Shown: in pieces, positions 14,624 through 24,380 of the stretch
Position numbering within the stretch: the first letter of the stretch is position 1
Layout of the letters: each line of letters starts with the position of its first letter
DNA from: Euleptes europaea
Taxonomy: Eukaryota > Chordata > Lepidosauria > Squamata > Sphaerodactylidae
Direction: 5' to 3'
NCBI RefSeq assembly: GCF_029931775.1
Contig: NC_079312.1
Span: forward strand, 8,997,821-9,061,820
DNA length: 64,000 nt
Translations under genes and position numbers: made by a program
Notes under the pieces: model-generated
Told to the model about the DNA's origin: nothing
Database searches by the model: none
Seen by the model: only the letters and a program-made list of their open reading frames with translations

Positions 14624-17600
14624 CTGTTAACAGTAAACAAAGACACTAATCTGGATTGGATTGACAGAGCTGACCAAGGGATCAATGCTGGACCCATTTA
14701 GCTGGTAGCAAGGCCAATTAATTGTTGCAAGGCTTGTTTATTTTATTTAATCTCAGAGTTGGAAGGAACCACCAGGGTCCAACTTCCTGCCAATGCAGGT
14801 ACAACAACTAGAATATCCCCAGCATTGTTCTGAAAAACATGCATAGGGCATGCCACAAATCACATCAATTGCTGAAAAGACTGTGTGTTCTCATAGTTAT
14901 GTGGGCACCCACAAGGACTCATGACGATGGGAAATCCACCCCCCTTTCTGCAAGCCCCACTCCTTCCCCCAATTCAGTTCCTCCCTCTTACTCACCAGCT
15001 GCCTTCATTCCCCGCTACCAACTCACTTTCCACCCTCCTTACCTTCACCTCCTCCTCTTGGTACTTGTAGCCAGTACCAGTGACTTGATGTTAGCTGCCA
15101 TTTTGGATTGCTATAGCAACCCTAAATGCAGGCCAAACTCCTGTTTTATAAGCACACTGCTCTTAACATTCCCCAAACAACATAAATATTTATTAACAAA
15201 TTGGATATTTGTGCAAACCTGGAGTTCCCCTGGGGTTGCAGCCTAAATTGCAGCCACAGCTTGGGCCCACTGTGAAGATTTTTTGATCTACAAAGGGGCT
15301 ATTATATATATAAGGATCAGAGCATGGTGAAAATGAATTAATTCACATCCAGCTTCCCTAATCAGCAAAGATATTTGAGGGACCATCTTCCCTCTGGAAA
15401 TGAGGGTCTCCTTCAACTGCCATTAACCTCAAGAGTAGAAAATACACAACCAGATGTTACAAAAGAGACACAACTGCTGCCATGCTACTACTTCTGACTC
15501 CCCGCTTCCTTGTTAACCCCTGCACTTAATGCCACATAACATGCTGCAAATGTTCCCTGTCCTCACAGTACCTCACTGGCTATCAGCTCCACAGGTGGTG
15601 AGACGTACAAGATAATGCTGCATCACGTATTTGCATTGCACTAGATACCACCAGGAAGAAGATTGGAGCGATTGTCTAGTTAGGGTTGCCAGCTCTGAGT
15701 TCGGAAATACCTGGAGACTTCAGGGGCAGAGCCAGAGGAGGGTGGGGTTTGGGGAGGGGAGGGACTATAATGGGGTATGACAACACATAGGTATACTGCC
15801 TCTGAACACCAAGGCTCCATTTTTATTCTGTATAGTTAATAGCTCCATGACAATGGAGGAGTATATTGGCTCTTGCTTGGAAGCCCCATTCTTATTCCTT
15901 ATGGTTAACAGCCGATTAGATGCATGCCAACAGACATATACACTGCATCTAAACATGGAGGCTCTATTCTTATTTCTTCTTGTTAAGTTATGCCCACCTT
16001 TATATTTATCCCTGACCTTGCTATGTGATCCTTTCAAATGGATGTGCATTGAACTTGGGACCTTCTGCATGCAAAGCAGAAGCTCTGCCATTAAACCATG
16101 GCCCCTCCCCTACATGAACCTGCCTTTTTTCTGAATTATTCCCTCGATCTACTCCATCCTTTCAACGAGAGATGTTGAGGATTGAACCTGGAACCTTCTG
16201 CATGTCAAGGAGATGCTCTGCCATTAAGCCCCTACCTAAAGGTGAGTCTTCTGCAGTTGGGGACAGAAGACAAAGCTAACCCCAAGGCTCCCTCCAGGGA
16301 CACAGCAGCCACTCCTAGAAGTTCCACAGCAGCTTTACCTTGCAAGCTCTCATTTTCACAATCCTCCTCCTCTTTGGCTTCCCTGCATTTGTCCTTCTGT
16401 CCCGTGTCTGATATGGTCTGCAAAGCTTTGGAGAAATTAACAGTTGCCTCCTCATACGATGGTGGGATCTGGAATGACAGCAGAAAGTCCTTTCAAAAGT
16501 GTCCCTGCACAACACAAGACATTACTACTGCCACCAAGGAAATCTGGACAGTGTAGTGGTTAGAGCACTGTATACAGACTAAGGAGGCCCACGTTTGAAT
16601 CTCCACTGAGCCTTTAAGCTGTCACAGTGTAGTCTACCTCACAAGGTTGTTGTGAGTGTAAAATCAAGGAGGGAAGAACCACATAATGGCTAATAGCTTC
16701 TGATGGACCTATCCTCTCCGAACTGTCCTCTCCCTCTTTCTGGTTATCTGAGGAAGTGGCCATCATTACATCCTGTGGCAGTGAATTCCACAAATTCATT
16801 ATGCATTGTGTGGAAAAGTAGTCTGCTGAGATGGGGACATGTAAAATTATGCATGAGGTAGAAACTGAGGAGACGAGAGATGATATTCTTGACCTATTGG
16901 GGAAATTAAAATCTGATAAGTCTCCAGGTCCTGATGGAATACACCCAAGAGTTATTAGGGAATTCAAATGAGAGATTGTTGATCTACTAAACTATATATG
17001 CAATCTATCACTAAATTCAGCCACAGTACCAGAAGACTGAAGAGTAGCAAACGTTACTCCAATTTTTTAAAAGGGGTCCACAGGGAAATTCAAATGTTGG
17101 ACCCAGGCAGATTAGTAGAAACTGTAATCAAAGACAGAATTATTAGGCACATAGAGGAACAAAGCCTGATGAGGGAAAATCAGCATGGCTTCTGCAAAGG
17201 CAAGTCCTGTCTCAGCAACCTTTTGGAGTTCTTTGAGAAAGTGCACAAGCATGTAGACAACGGTGACCCGGTAGACATTATATACTTGGACTTTGCAAAT
17301 CTTTTTGACAAGAGACCTCACCAAAGACTCCCAAGTAAACATTATAGTCATGAGATAAGAGAACAGGTTCTTTTATGGATTAAACATTTGTTAAATGACA
17401 GGAAGCAAAGAACAGGAATAAATGGCAGTTCTCACAATGGAGGTGAATAAGCAGTGGAGTCCCAAAAGGATCAGTATTGGAGCCAGGACAATTTAATTTA
17501 TTCATAAATGATCTGGAACCAGGGGTGAGCAGTATAGTGGCCAAGTTCGCAAACAATACAAAAGTATTCAGGATGATTGTGAAGAGCTCCAGAAGGATCT

Positions 17601-19621
17601 CCACAAACAGGGTGAGTGGGCGAGAATGTGGCAAGTGAAGTTCAATGTTGGTAAGTGTAAGGTGAAGCATATTGGGACAAAAATCCCAACTTCAAATATA
17701 GGCTACTGGGGTCTGAACTTGCTGAGACTGAGAAAGGAAAAGATCTTGGGGTCGCAGTTGATACCTCAAAGAAAGTGTCAATCCAGTGTGCCGCAGCAGT
17801 GAAAAAAGCAAACTCTTTGCTAGGGATTATTAGAAAGTGATTGAAAATTGGACTACTGTGTACAGTTCTGGTCACTGTATCTCAAAAAGGACATTGCAGA
17901 GCTGGAAAAAGTACATAAGAGGACAACCAAGATGACCAGGGGGTTGGAGCACTTTCCTTATGAGGAAAGGCTGAAGAATCTGGGACTTTTCAGTTTAGAT
18001 CAAAGACTAAGAGGGGAATATGATAGAGGTTTATAAAATTATGCATGGGGTTGAGAGAGTTGACAAACAGAACTTTTTCCCCCTCTTCCAAAATGGCTAC
18101 AGGTACAGTCAGCTTTAAAAGGGGATTAGATAGATTTATGGAGGAGAGGTCTATCAGTGGCTACTAGCCATGGTGACTAAATGGAACCTCCATGTTCAGA
18201 GGCAATCAACCTCTAAATCCTAGGGCAAGGAGGCAACATCAGGGGAAGGCCGTGGCCTCTATGTACTGTTATTGGACCTCCAGAGGAACTGGTTGGCTAC
18301 TTTGACAGGATGCTGGACTAGATGGACCACTGGTCAGATCCAGCATGATTCTTCTTATGTTCTTGCCCTTGAAACAGAAATGAGGATCATGTCTACAGCG
18401 GTGAACAGGACAAGAAAGGGCTTGCCTCTGATCAACAGCTTTGCCCCCGATAAGCAAAATAAATGAGATCAGAGTTTCCCAGTCCCAGGATCAACTGAGA
18501 CTGTAAGGCATCAGCCCTTACACACCCTGGACCACAGGCAAACACATGGTTAAATTTACTTTGTTTATACCTTACCTTTCTCCCCAATGGGGACCCAAAG
18601 CAGCTACACTGCTCTCCTCTCCTACATTTTATCCTCACAAAAACCCTGTGAAATAGGTTAGGCTGAGTGTGTGTGACTGGCCCAAGGTGACCCAGGAAGC
18701 TTCCATGGCCGAGGGGGGATTTGAACCTGAGTCTCCCAGATGTTAGCCCAAATTCTAACCGCTATACCACACTGACTCTGTGTACTGTGTACTGACTCAG
18801 GGACTGACCTGTTTATCCTGGCTCTCCGTTCCTCGTTGTAGCTGCAGGAAGTCCTCGGCCAGGGTCACTGCCTGAAAGCAGGTCTCCGGCCCGCCTTCCC
18901 TGACCCAGCTCTGGATCTCTGGGGGCAGGACAGCCAGGAACTGCTCCAGGATCAGCAGCTCCAGGATCTGCTCCTTGGTGTGTCTCTTTACCTTCAGCCA
19001 CCGATGGCAGAGTTCCCGCAGCTGGCTGTAAGCCCCTCTCGGCCCCTCGGCCTCCTGATAGCAGAAATGCCGGAAGTGGTGACACCACCTCTCCCTGGCC
19101 GCAGCATCCTGCCGCAAGATGGCCGCCTTGACCTTCCCGTAGTCCTCTCTGGCACTGACCTCCAGCCTGTTAAAGGCCTGCTCAGCTTCCCCGCTGAGGG
19201 CCGGAAGGAGCCGGGCTACCCACTCCTCCCTGGGCCACCGACAGGCTTGGGCCACTTGCTCAAAGGAGGCCAGGAAGGCCTTGGCATCGTCCCACGGGGT
19301 GGGCTCTTCCGGGAAAGGTGCAACGCCCCAACCTGAGTCAGGGGCCTCCACAGTCTTCAGGAATTCCCGCCACTGGGCATCCCACTGCTGAAGGAGACTC
19401 TCACACGGCTCTTGTTTCACCCGATCCATTGGGATCCTTTGCACAAATTCCTGGAAGCTCCCACCACAGGTGATGTGAGGGGCTTGCTCAGCTTCCCCTG
19501 ATTCTTCCATTGGCATGGAGCCTCCCAGGTCTCGCTCCTCAGTCTTCATTCCTGGGGATGCCCACGGCTTGAACACACCATGGAATTGAAATTCTGGCCG
19601 CTTCCCTTGTTCTGTGTCCAT
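13884..19621 (-). CDS. Gene B: extended-SCAN C2H2 zinc finger protein
   Basis: Three exons join in frame: 19621-18809, 16468-16339 and 14623-13884. They give 1683 nt including the stop, or 560 aa. Exon 1 holds an extended SCAN region, exon 2 a KRAB-A-like relic, exon 3 a degenerate and four intact C2H2 fingers. Predicted to act in the nucleus as a SCAN-dimerising DNA-binding regulator; silencing through KRAB is doubtful because the box is decayed. ATG 19621 lies 10 bp inside its exon after acceptor ACACAG. A CpG-rich stretch (20640-21290) upstream is the likely promoter. Introns contain a CR1 reverse transcriptase relic and SINEs. It is a paralogue of gene C. Confidence 0.87.
14745..14840 (-). 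repeat. CR1-type LINE tail fragment
   Basis: CTCAGAGTTGGAAGGAACCA and TGCCAATGCAGG match the CR1 tail in reverse orientation. In gene B intron 2, which otherwise (14840-15680) shows nothing clear. Confidence 0.5.
15681..15785 (+). repeat. Partial ~220-bp TIR repeat
   Basis: TAGGGTTGCCAGCTCTGAGT start, then CTGGAGACTTCAGGGGCAGA and GGGAGGGACTATAATGGGGT. It breaks off into CR1-like tail scraps (15785-15990) that repeat a TCCATTTTTATTC-like phrase three times. Confidence 0.6.
16030..16235 (-). repeat. Two S2 SINE head fragments
   Basis: GACCTTCTGCATGCAAAGCA...CCATTAAACCATGGCCCCTC and a second CCTTCTGCATGTCAAGGAGA copy are S2 heads in reverse orientation. They end just before gene B exon 2. Confidence 0.55.
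16339..16468 (-). CDS. Gene B exon 2: probable decayed KRAB-A box
   Basis: A 130-bp exon, phase 0 to 1, acceptor GTCATTCCAG, donor GCAAG|GTAAAG. It encodes [20 protein letters not shown] followed by [16 protein letters not shown]. An ungapped comparison with KRAB-A ([14 protein letters not shown]...DPEQRALYREV...) keeps the EE, V, FS, D, Q, RE and SL positions and the exon position and phase, but lacks the W and the MLE motif. I infer a relic KRAB box unlikely to bind TRIM28; an unrelated acidic spacer is the alternative. Confidence 0.75.
16546..16690 (+). repeat. tRNA-type SINE, family S1, partial
   Basis: CAGTGTAGTGGTTAGAGCAC head and CACGTTTGAATCTCCAC B-box-like region, then CTACCTCACAAGGTTGTTGT. 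Confidence 0.6.
16838..18372 (+). mobile_element. CR1-type LINE with decayed reverse transcriptase
   Basis: Reverse transcriptase text is spread over three frames. [17 protein letters not shown] lies at 16918-16966, [18 protein letters not shown]...IIYLDFA about 17178-17300, and KFANNTKVF at 17543-17570. The last is the catalytic FADD box changed to FANN. The 3' end runs through TAAAATTATGCATGGGGTTG to the tail at 18372. Dead by several stops and shifts. In gene B intron 1. A separate minus-strand CR1 tail abuts at 16700-16830. Confidence 0.8.
18555..18776 (-). repeat. tRNA-type SINE, S1-like
   Basis: CTTTCTCCCCAATGGGGACC, AGGCTGAGTGTGTGTGACTG, GGCCCAAGGTGACCCA and ATTCTAACCGCTATACCACA, reverse orientation. 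Similar copies at 29320, 31690 and 32750. Ends 33 bp from the SCAN exon of gene B. Confidence 0.7.
18809..19621 (-). CDS. Gene B exon 1: extended SCAN (capsid-like N-half plus SCAN)
   Basis: Encodes 271 residues. Residues 1-65 form a leader with a sumoylation-type VKQE motif (residues 68-71). Residues about 78-175 ([44 protein letters not shown]) look like the N-terminal half of a Ty3-type capsid. Residues about 176-262 are a canonical SCAN ([54 protein letters not shown]). SCAN is known to derive from the C-terminal capsid part of Gmr1-like gag. Here the N-half is still fused and open. Donor AAACAG|GTCAGT, phase 0. Confidence 0.9.
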
Positions 19622-20147
19622 ATTTCTCTCTCTGTGTCCACAGAAGATGAGAAAAGTCCCCTCCTGACCCGTCCTGTGGACCAGCGATGTTTAACGGCAC
19701 AGCATGTCTGGTTTTCTCCTTCTACCTGTGTGTGTCGGGGGGGGGGGGGAGGGAGGGTAAGATAGGAAGAAGGAGAAAGACACTTTCTGAGCAAAAAAAC
19801 CCCAGGGCATTAACGTGATGACCCCTTTGTGAATTCCCTTCCCTGCAGGCGGTACATAGTAGCATACTGCCTCTGAAAATGGAGGTTCCATTTACCTATA
19901 AAGGTTAATAGCTGTCAACACTATGATGAGCGGGGGGGAAACTGATCTATTTATTTACAGCTATTTCTGTCCTGGCTTTCCTAAAATCTCAGGATCCCTA
20001 ACAACAGAGGTGCCATGGTCTAAAAACAGACACCTCTATATTATTTTGTAAAAAACTAACTAACCCCAGTGATCTAATACAGATCCTTTGAGGCAGGGAG
20101 AGCAGGGCAAATATATCAAATAATTAAAACCTGAAACAGTGGCCCCG

Positions 20148-20320
20148 TCACCCAGTGCTAAGAGCCACGATATTGGGGAAGGGAGGGGGGGGGGAGAACA
20201 GATTTTGATTTTCCATCATCAGCAGTTTGATTTATCTCACCCAGTGCTAAGAGCCACAATATTGGGGAAGGGGGGGGGGAGAACAGATTTTGATTTTCCA
20301 TCATCAGCAGTTTGATTTAT
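20148..20320. repeat. Tandem duplication, ~88-bp unit x2
   Basis: TCACCCAGTGCTAAGAGCCA starts at 20148 and again at 20237. Both units end CATCATCAGCAGTTTGATTT and differ mainly in G-tract length, so the duplication is recent. Confidence 0.85.
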
Positions 20321-20639
20321 AGCAACGATCAGAGCAGAAAGCCCTCTGGAACACAAAGGAGGGTTATGCCTTCGATGGGGTCTCACGTTGGCTTTCCAAG
20401 GTCAGTCTTGACCCTTCTTGGCGGCGGTGGCAGGGGTTGAACCAGGGACCTTCTGCATGCCCTGGAGGCGTTCTGTCACTGAGCCGCAATCTCTCTCTGG
20501 GGCGAGAAGGTACAGCCCCACAAAAAAGCAGGGGGGAGGCTGGCATAGCCCTCAAGTAGGGCGGCTGGGCCAAACCACAGCTGGGGAGAAAGGCCCCTGC
20601 CTTGCCCGGAGAAGGTCCTGAGTTCCAGTCCTGCCCTCA

Positions 20640-21290
20640 CCTGGGGAACGATCCGGGGAGCTAAGGTTGGAGCCGGGGGCAAGTCAACTCTGAACCCAGG
20701 TGAGCGGCTGCCAGCCGGGGGTTCCGCCCCTGCATTGTGATGCGCAAAGGTCCCGGGTTCGATCCCTTCCTCTTGCCGCTGACCTTGGGCAGCCGCAGGG
20801 CGGAGAAGCGCAGGCTAGACGTGCAGTGCGCCTGGGTCGAAGGCACCTTCCTATGGGGCTGTGAAGCCCAACCGGCCCCGACCTCCCCTTTCCAGCGTTG
20901 CAATTAAAAACTCTGCACTAAAAAATAGAAAAGCAAAAAGCAAAACCGCACAGCCCGCATGATGGTGCATTGATCCCTCCAAGGGAAGCGAGGGACCAGC
21001 TCCCTCCCTCCTCTGGCCCCCGTGGCTTGCTTGCTGTCACTCAGACGTGCAATCGCTTACCCGGATCTCTTCCCTCCGGGTCCAGATGTCAGCCCCCCCC
21101 CCCCCAAAAAAAAAACAGTTGCTGCGGCTGCCACTCCCGGGGAAAAAGCACGTTCAAAAGAGCCCGTTTCCGGGGGAGGGAGCAGTGCAGGAGCCGCATC
21201 GTTCAGACGATGCGGCTCCTGCCCAGCCTCGGCGGCGGCCGGTTCCGATCTCCCCGGACTCGGGAGGGCTTTTGTTCTTTAGGTGTTTAA
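20640..21290 (-). promoter_or_regulatory. GC/CpG-rich stretch, candidate promoter of gene B
   Basis: Many CpG dinucleotides, GC-rich blocks and no clear repeat over much of the stretch, in contrast to the AT-rich surroundings. It lies 1-1.7 kb upstream of the first coding exon of gene B (minus strand), where a CpG-island promoter and non-coding first exon would be expected. A short perfect palindrome (CATCGTTCAGACGATG) is at 21197-21212. No start site can be assigned. Confidence 0.45.
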
Positions 21291-21475
21291 ATGCCTTCCT
21301 CGAAAAGTTTCTCCCTTCCCCTCCTTTTGTACAATATTATTTTAAAAGGTTTTTTTCTTTTTGCAATGAAGCCATTGCAAGTGCTGTTGGGAATTGTAGT
21401 TCCAAACAACAAGCAGCTTAGTGGGAAGGGGTGTGTGTGTGTGTTTTAATTTCATTCAAGCGCAGTGTATGTATT

Positions 21476-21704
21476 ACAGGGCAATGATCAGCACAATACC
21501 TTTGATGCTTTTTGCAGGACAATGACTCAGCTCAAACCCAACCCCTTTCTGACTATATATTGCTCTTCCTACACACTTGACACTGAGAGACACTGTCCTT
21601 CAGTGTGACTCCTCGGAAGATGCCTGCCACAGCTGCGGGCGAAACGTCAGGAAAGAAAATACCAAGACCACGGTCACGCAGCCCGGATAACCTACAAGAA
21701 CCAA
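21476..21704 (+). mobile_element. Hammerhead family 1 retroposon, longest non-inverted copy
   Basis: Not a palindrome: extends from ACAGGGCAATGATCAGCAC through CTGACTATATATTGCTCTTC to the shared 3' end GCCCGGATAACCTACAAGAA. Flanked by TGTATGTATT at 21466-21475 and 21705-21714. Useful as reference for the family body. Confidence 0.7.
21610..21652 (+). ncRNA. Hammerhead-ribozyme-like motif, family 1
   Basis: TCCT/AGGA stem I; core CGGAAGA (canonical CTGANGA has T and A at the second and fourth sites); stem II GCCTGC.../...GCGGGC pairs fully; GAAA; ACGT; GTC. The best stem II in the family but a mutated core. Confidence 0.45.
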
Positions 21705-22235
21705 TGTATGTATTTTATTTCGGGGATCGCTCTTTGCTGCTATCGTAGTTTGCAAAACAGCCCCAACCCGAGTACAGGCACGCAAAAAGAAAACCAATAA
21801 CCTCATTAACAGCTAAGATACGTCACTAAGATTGCAGAGAGCTGTCGTTGTTTGGAGAGATTTAATTTAGATATTTGTATTCTGCTTTTTTTTTCCTGCC
21901 AGGCGACCGGAAGCTGCTTCCAACAGAGGCTTGCTGGCTCCAGACTGGGGAACTCCTGGAGATTTGGGGGTGGCACCTGCAGAAGGGAGGGACTTCAGTG
22001 GAGATGTGATGCTACAGTAGGGGTCCTCAACCTTTTTGATCCAGTAGGCACCTTTGGAATTAGGGTGCTGGGGGCAACCACAAAATGGCCACTGAGGGAG
22101 GCAGAGCCAACACAGCCATGGAGAAAACCCAAGTGAGGGGGACAAGAGAAACAAACATTTAAAAAATACTCTGGGAAAGAGCAGTTAGAGACATAGGAGG
22201 TTACCGCACTAGATATTCCCAGCGATGTATTAAGA

Positions 22236-22470
22236 TATTGTCTAAGGCTTTCACGGTCAGAGTTCATTGGTTCTTGTAGGTTATCCGGGCTGTGTAACCG
22301 TGGTCTTGGAATTTTCTTTCCTGACGTTTCGCCAGCAACTGTGGCAGGCATCTTCAGAGTAGTAACACTGAGTGTTACTACTCTGAAGATGCCTGCCACA
22401 GTTGCTGGCGAAACGTCAGGAAAGAAAATTCCAAGACCACGGTTACACAGCCCGGATAACCTACAAGAAC
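22236..22470. mobile_element. Hammerhead family 1 retroposon, snap-back palindrome
   Basis: Arms of about 100 bp meet near 22373. The 13-bp duplication CGATGTATTAAGA is at 22223-22235 and 22471-22483. Here the extra tail (TCTAAGGCTTTCACGGTCAG) is on the left arm. Confidence 0.82.
22379..22421 (+). ncRNA. Hammerhead-ribozyme-like motif, family 1
   Basis: CTGAAGA, stem II GCCTGC/GCTGGC, GAAA, ACGT, GTC all present; stem I has one mismatch (TACT/AGGA). The mirrored copy is on the minus strand at about 22318-22363. Confidence 0.5.
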
Positions 22471-22690
22471 CGATGTATTAAGAGTTTGAAAATGTTAAAA
22501 AAATACTGTTCGCACTTTCTATGTATTCCCACCAATGTATTAAGAGTTTGAAACTGTTATAAAAAAAATACTGTTCGCACTTTGTTTGGCCCCTTTAGCT
22601 GTGAAGACGTCTTCCAACCATTTTTTAGCTGTGGCATCCAAAAACCCTTTTAAAGCGGTTTTGTATAACATTTTCAGACTCTTAATATAT

Positions 22691-22788
22691 TGGTTCTTGT
22701 AGGTTATCCGGGTTGTGTGACCACAGTCACACAACCCGGATAACCTACAAGAACCGATGAACTCTGACCGTGAAAGCCTTCGACAATA
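22691..22788. mobile_element. Hammerhead family 1 retroposon, short palindrome lacking ribozyme
   Basis: TTGGTTCTTGTAGGTTATCC mirrored around 22728. Flanks TCTTAATATAT and TCTTAATACAT match 10/11. Only the terminal ~45 bp are inverted, so the fold lies before the ribozyme block. Confidence 0.75.
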
Positions 22789-23526
22789 TCTTAATACATC
22801 GCTGGGAATACCTAGGGGGTTACCGCACTTTGTATTCCCAGTAATGTATTAAGAGTTTGAAAATGTTATAAAAAACATTGCTTTAAAATGGTTTTTGGAT
22901 ACTACGGCCTATAAATGGTTGGAAAACGTCTCCAGAGCTAAAGGGGCCAAATAAAGTGTGAACAGTATTTTTTATAATGTTTTAAAACTCTTAATACATC
23001 GGTGGGAATACATAATGCGGTAACAGGCATAATGAAGCCAACACTGTAGTGGCAGCTGTCTGCACAGTCAATCAGATCTCCAGTGGGCAATCAGAAGTCC
23101 TACTGGGCAGGAACCCCCCTGGCCCCACTCACTTTCTAAAAAAAAACAAAACTTGGTGGGCACCATGATACCCCCGGCACCACGTTGGGGACCCCCGTAC
23201 TATCGAATCCACCGTCCAAAGCACCCTCTCCAGACTCCACCCTCAAATCTTCAGGAATTTTCCAGCCCAGAGTTGGCAATCCTAGAGAGGGAGAGGAGCC
23301 AGCAAGTCCAACAACAGAGGAAAGGAGGCAACCCAAATCAATTAAAAAGTAGAGGGGGGGGGGAAACCCACAACAACTGCAAAGAGAGATCCCAGCAGCA
23401 GTGAAAATATATGAAAAAAGGATATGTTTATTCTCAGGGCCAATTTATCTCTCTCTTGGCCCACGTTTTCTGGCTTTCCTTAGGATTTGTGCAGCACAAT
23501 TTTACCTGCATTTGTCCTACACCCAA

Positions 23527-23680
23527 CATAAGAACATAAGACAGGCCCTGCTGGGTCAGACCAAGGCCCATCAAGTCCAGCAGTCTGCTCACACAGTGGC
23601 CAACCAGGTGCCTCTAGGAAGCCCCCAAGCAAGACGGCTGCAGCAGCACCATCCTGCCCGTCCTTTTTTACCCTTAAAAA
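23527..23680 (-). repeat. CR1-type LINE tail
   Basis: ACATAAGAACATAAGACAGG, AGCAGTCTGCTCACACAGTG and GGCCAACCAGGTGCCTC are the reverse of the tail at 5620-5770. Confidence 0.7.
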
Positions 23681-23782
23681 TGGATATATGTTTCAGTCAG
23701 TAATCGGGGTCTCTCTCGCAAAACCTACAATAATTGTGAAGAGTTAGTTCTAGGTTTTCAGGGTTACCCAACTGTCAAACTG

Positions 23783-23840
23783 ATTCTATTCTATTCTATT
23801 CTATTCTATTCTATTCTATTCTATTCTATTCTATTCTATT
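23783..23840. repeat. (ATTCT)n microsatellite
   Basis: About 11.5 perfect pentamers. Confidence 0.97.
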
Positions 23841-23925
23841 GGCACTCAAGCCTAGCCAGCATGCTTGGTGTGTTGTACTAACCGAAGCCCACTTTTTAAA
23901 AGTTATTAAATAACGTCTCTTAGAT

Positions 23926-24380
23926 ATGGAGCTTCAAAAGATGTACCCAATCCAACCTTATGTTTGCTCTTCAGCAATGTTGGCTCTTATGAACAAAATT
24001 GACAGTATCCCCCACTACTTTTACAATCTGGATATCCCTATCCTCCGTAGAGCATTCTCTCTTGCTAGGGTCAATGCCTTTCCATCAAGGATGCTGTATG
24101 GAAGGTACCACCAAATCCCAATACAGGAACGGACCTGTCCCTGTGGTTCCAACTCCCTGGATACAATTGAACACATACTGTTTGACTGTTCTCTATACAA
24201 AACATCCCGTGGGAAATGGTTAAAAACTTGGTTATATTCAAAACATCACCTGTCTAAAAAAGTAAAATGTCAATTTTTATTGAATGATTCATACTCCGAA
24301 AATCTTATTGGTCTCTAAAGTGCTACAGTACTTGAATCTAGCCATTCTACTGCAAACTTACATGGCTACCCTCTGAATCT
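23926..24380 (+). mobile_element. LINE ORF C-terminus joined to a family 2 retroposon tail
   Basis: An open frame of 130 codons encodes RRAFSLARVNAFPSRMLYGR and a C-x-C-x9-H-x4-C knuckle (CPCGSNSLDTIEHILFDC), typical of the end of non-LTR retrotransposon ORF2. From about 24285 the DNA switches to the hammerhead family 2 tail (AAAATCTTATTGGTCTCTAA, TGCTAC), and the stop lies in that tail. LINE clade not determined. Confidence 0.6.

Larger units (their letters stand above)
22199..23024. mobile_element. Two adjacent DNA-element copies with GGTTACCGCAC ends
   Basis: Ends GGTTACCGCACTAGATATTC at 22199 and ATACATAATGCGGTAAC at 23024, with subterminal GATGTATTAAGAGTTTGAAA mirrored. A second start (GGGTTACCGCACTTTG) at 22817 shows two copies head to tail. 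Interior phrases such as TTGGCCCCTTTAGCT repeat inverted. Long TIRs of about 50 bp; superfamily not determined. Confidence 0.7.
22018..23201 (+). mobile_element. hAT-type element split by later insertions
   Basis: 5' end (T)AGGGGTCCTCAACCTTTTTG, 3' end CCACGTTGGGGACCCCCG. Internal text shared with 1574-1922 is split: GGCACCTTTGGAATTAGGGT left, GGCAATCAGAAGTCCTACTG right. About 825 bp of other repeats sit inside. It is itself within pieces of a ~220-bp TIR repeat (21934-22017 and 23205-23287). Confidence 0.7.

Noticed and set aside
20730-20775. tRNA gene (GGTTCGATCCC B-box)
   Set aside because: No A-box at proper spacing and no cloverleaf; likely SINE or chance. The same holds for all tRNA-like heads in the window, which are SINEs.
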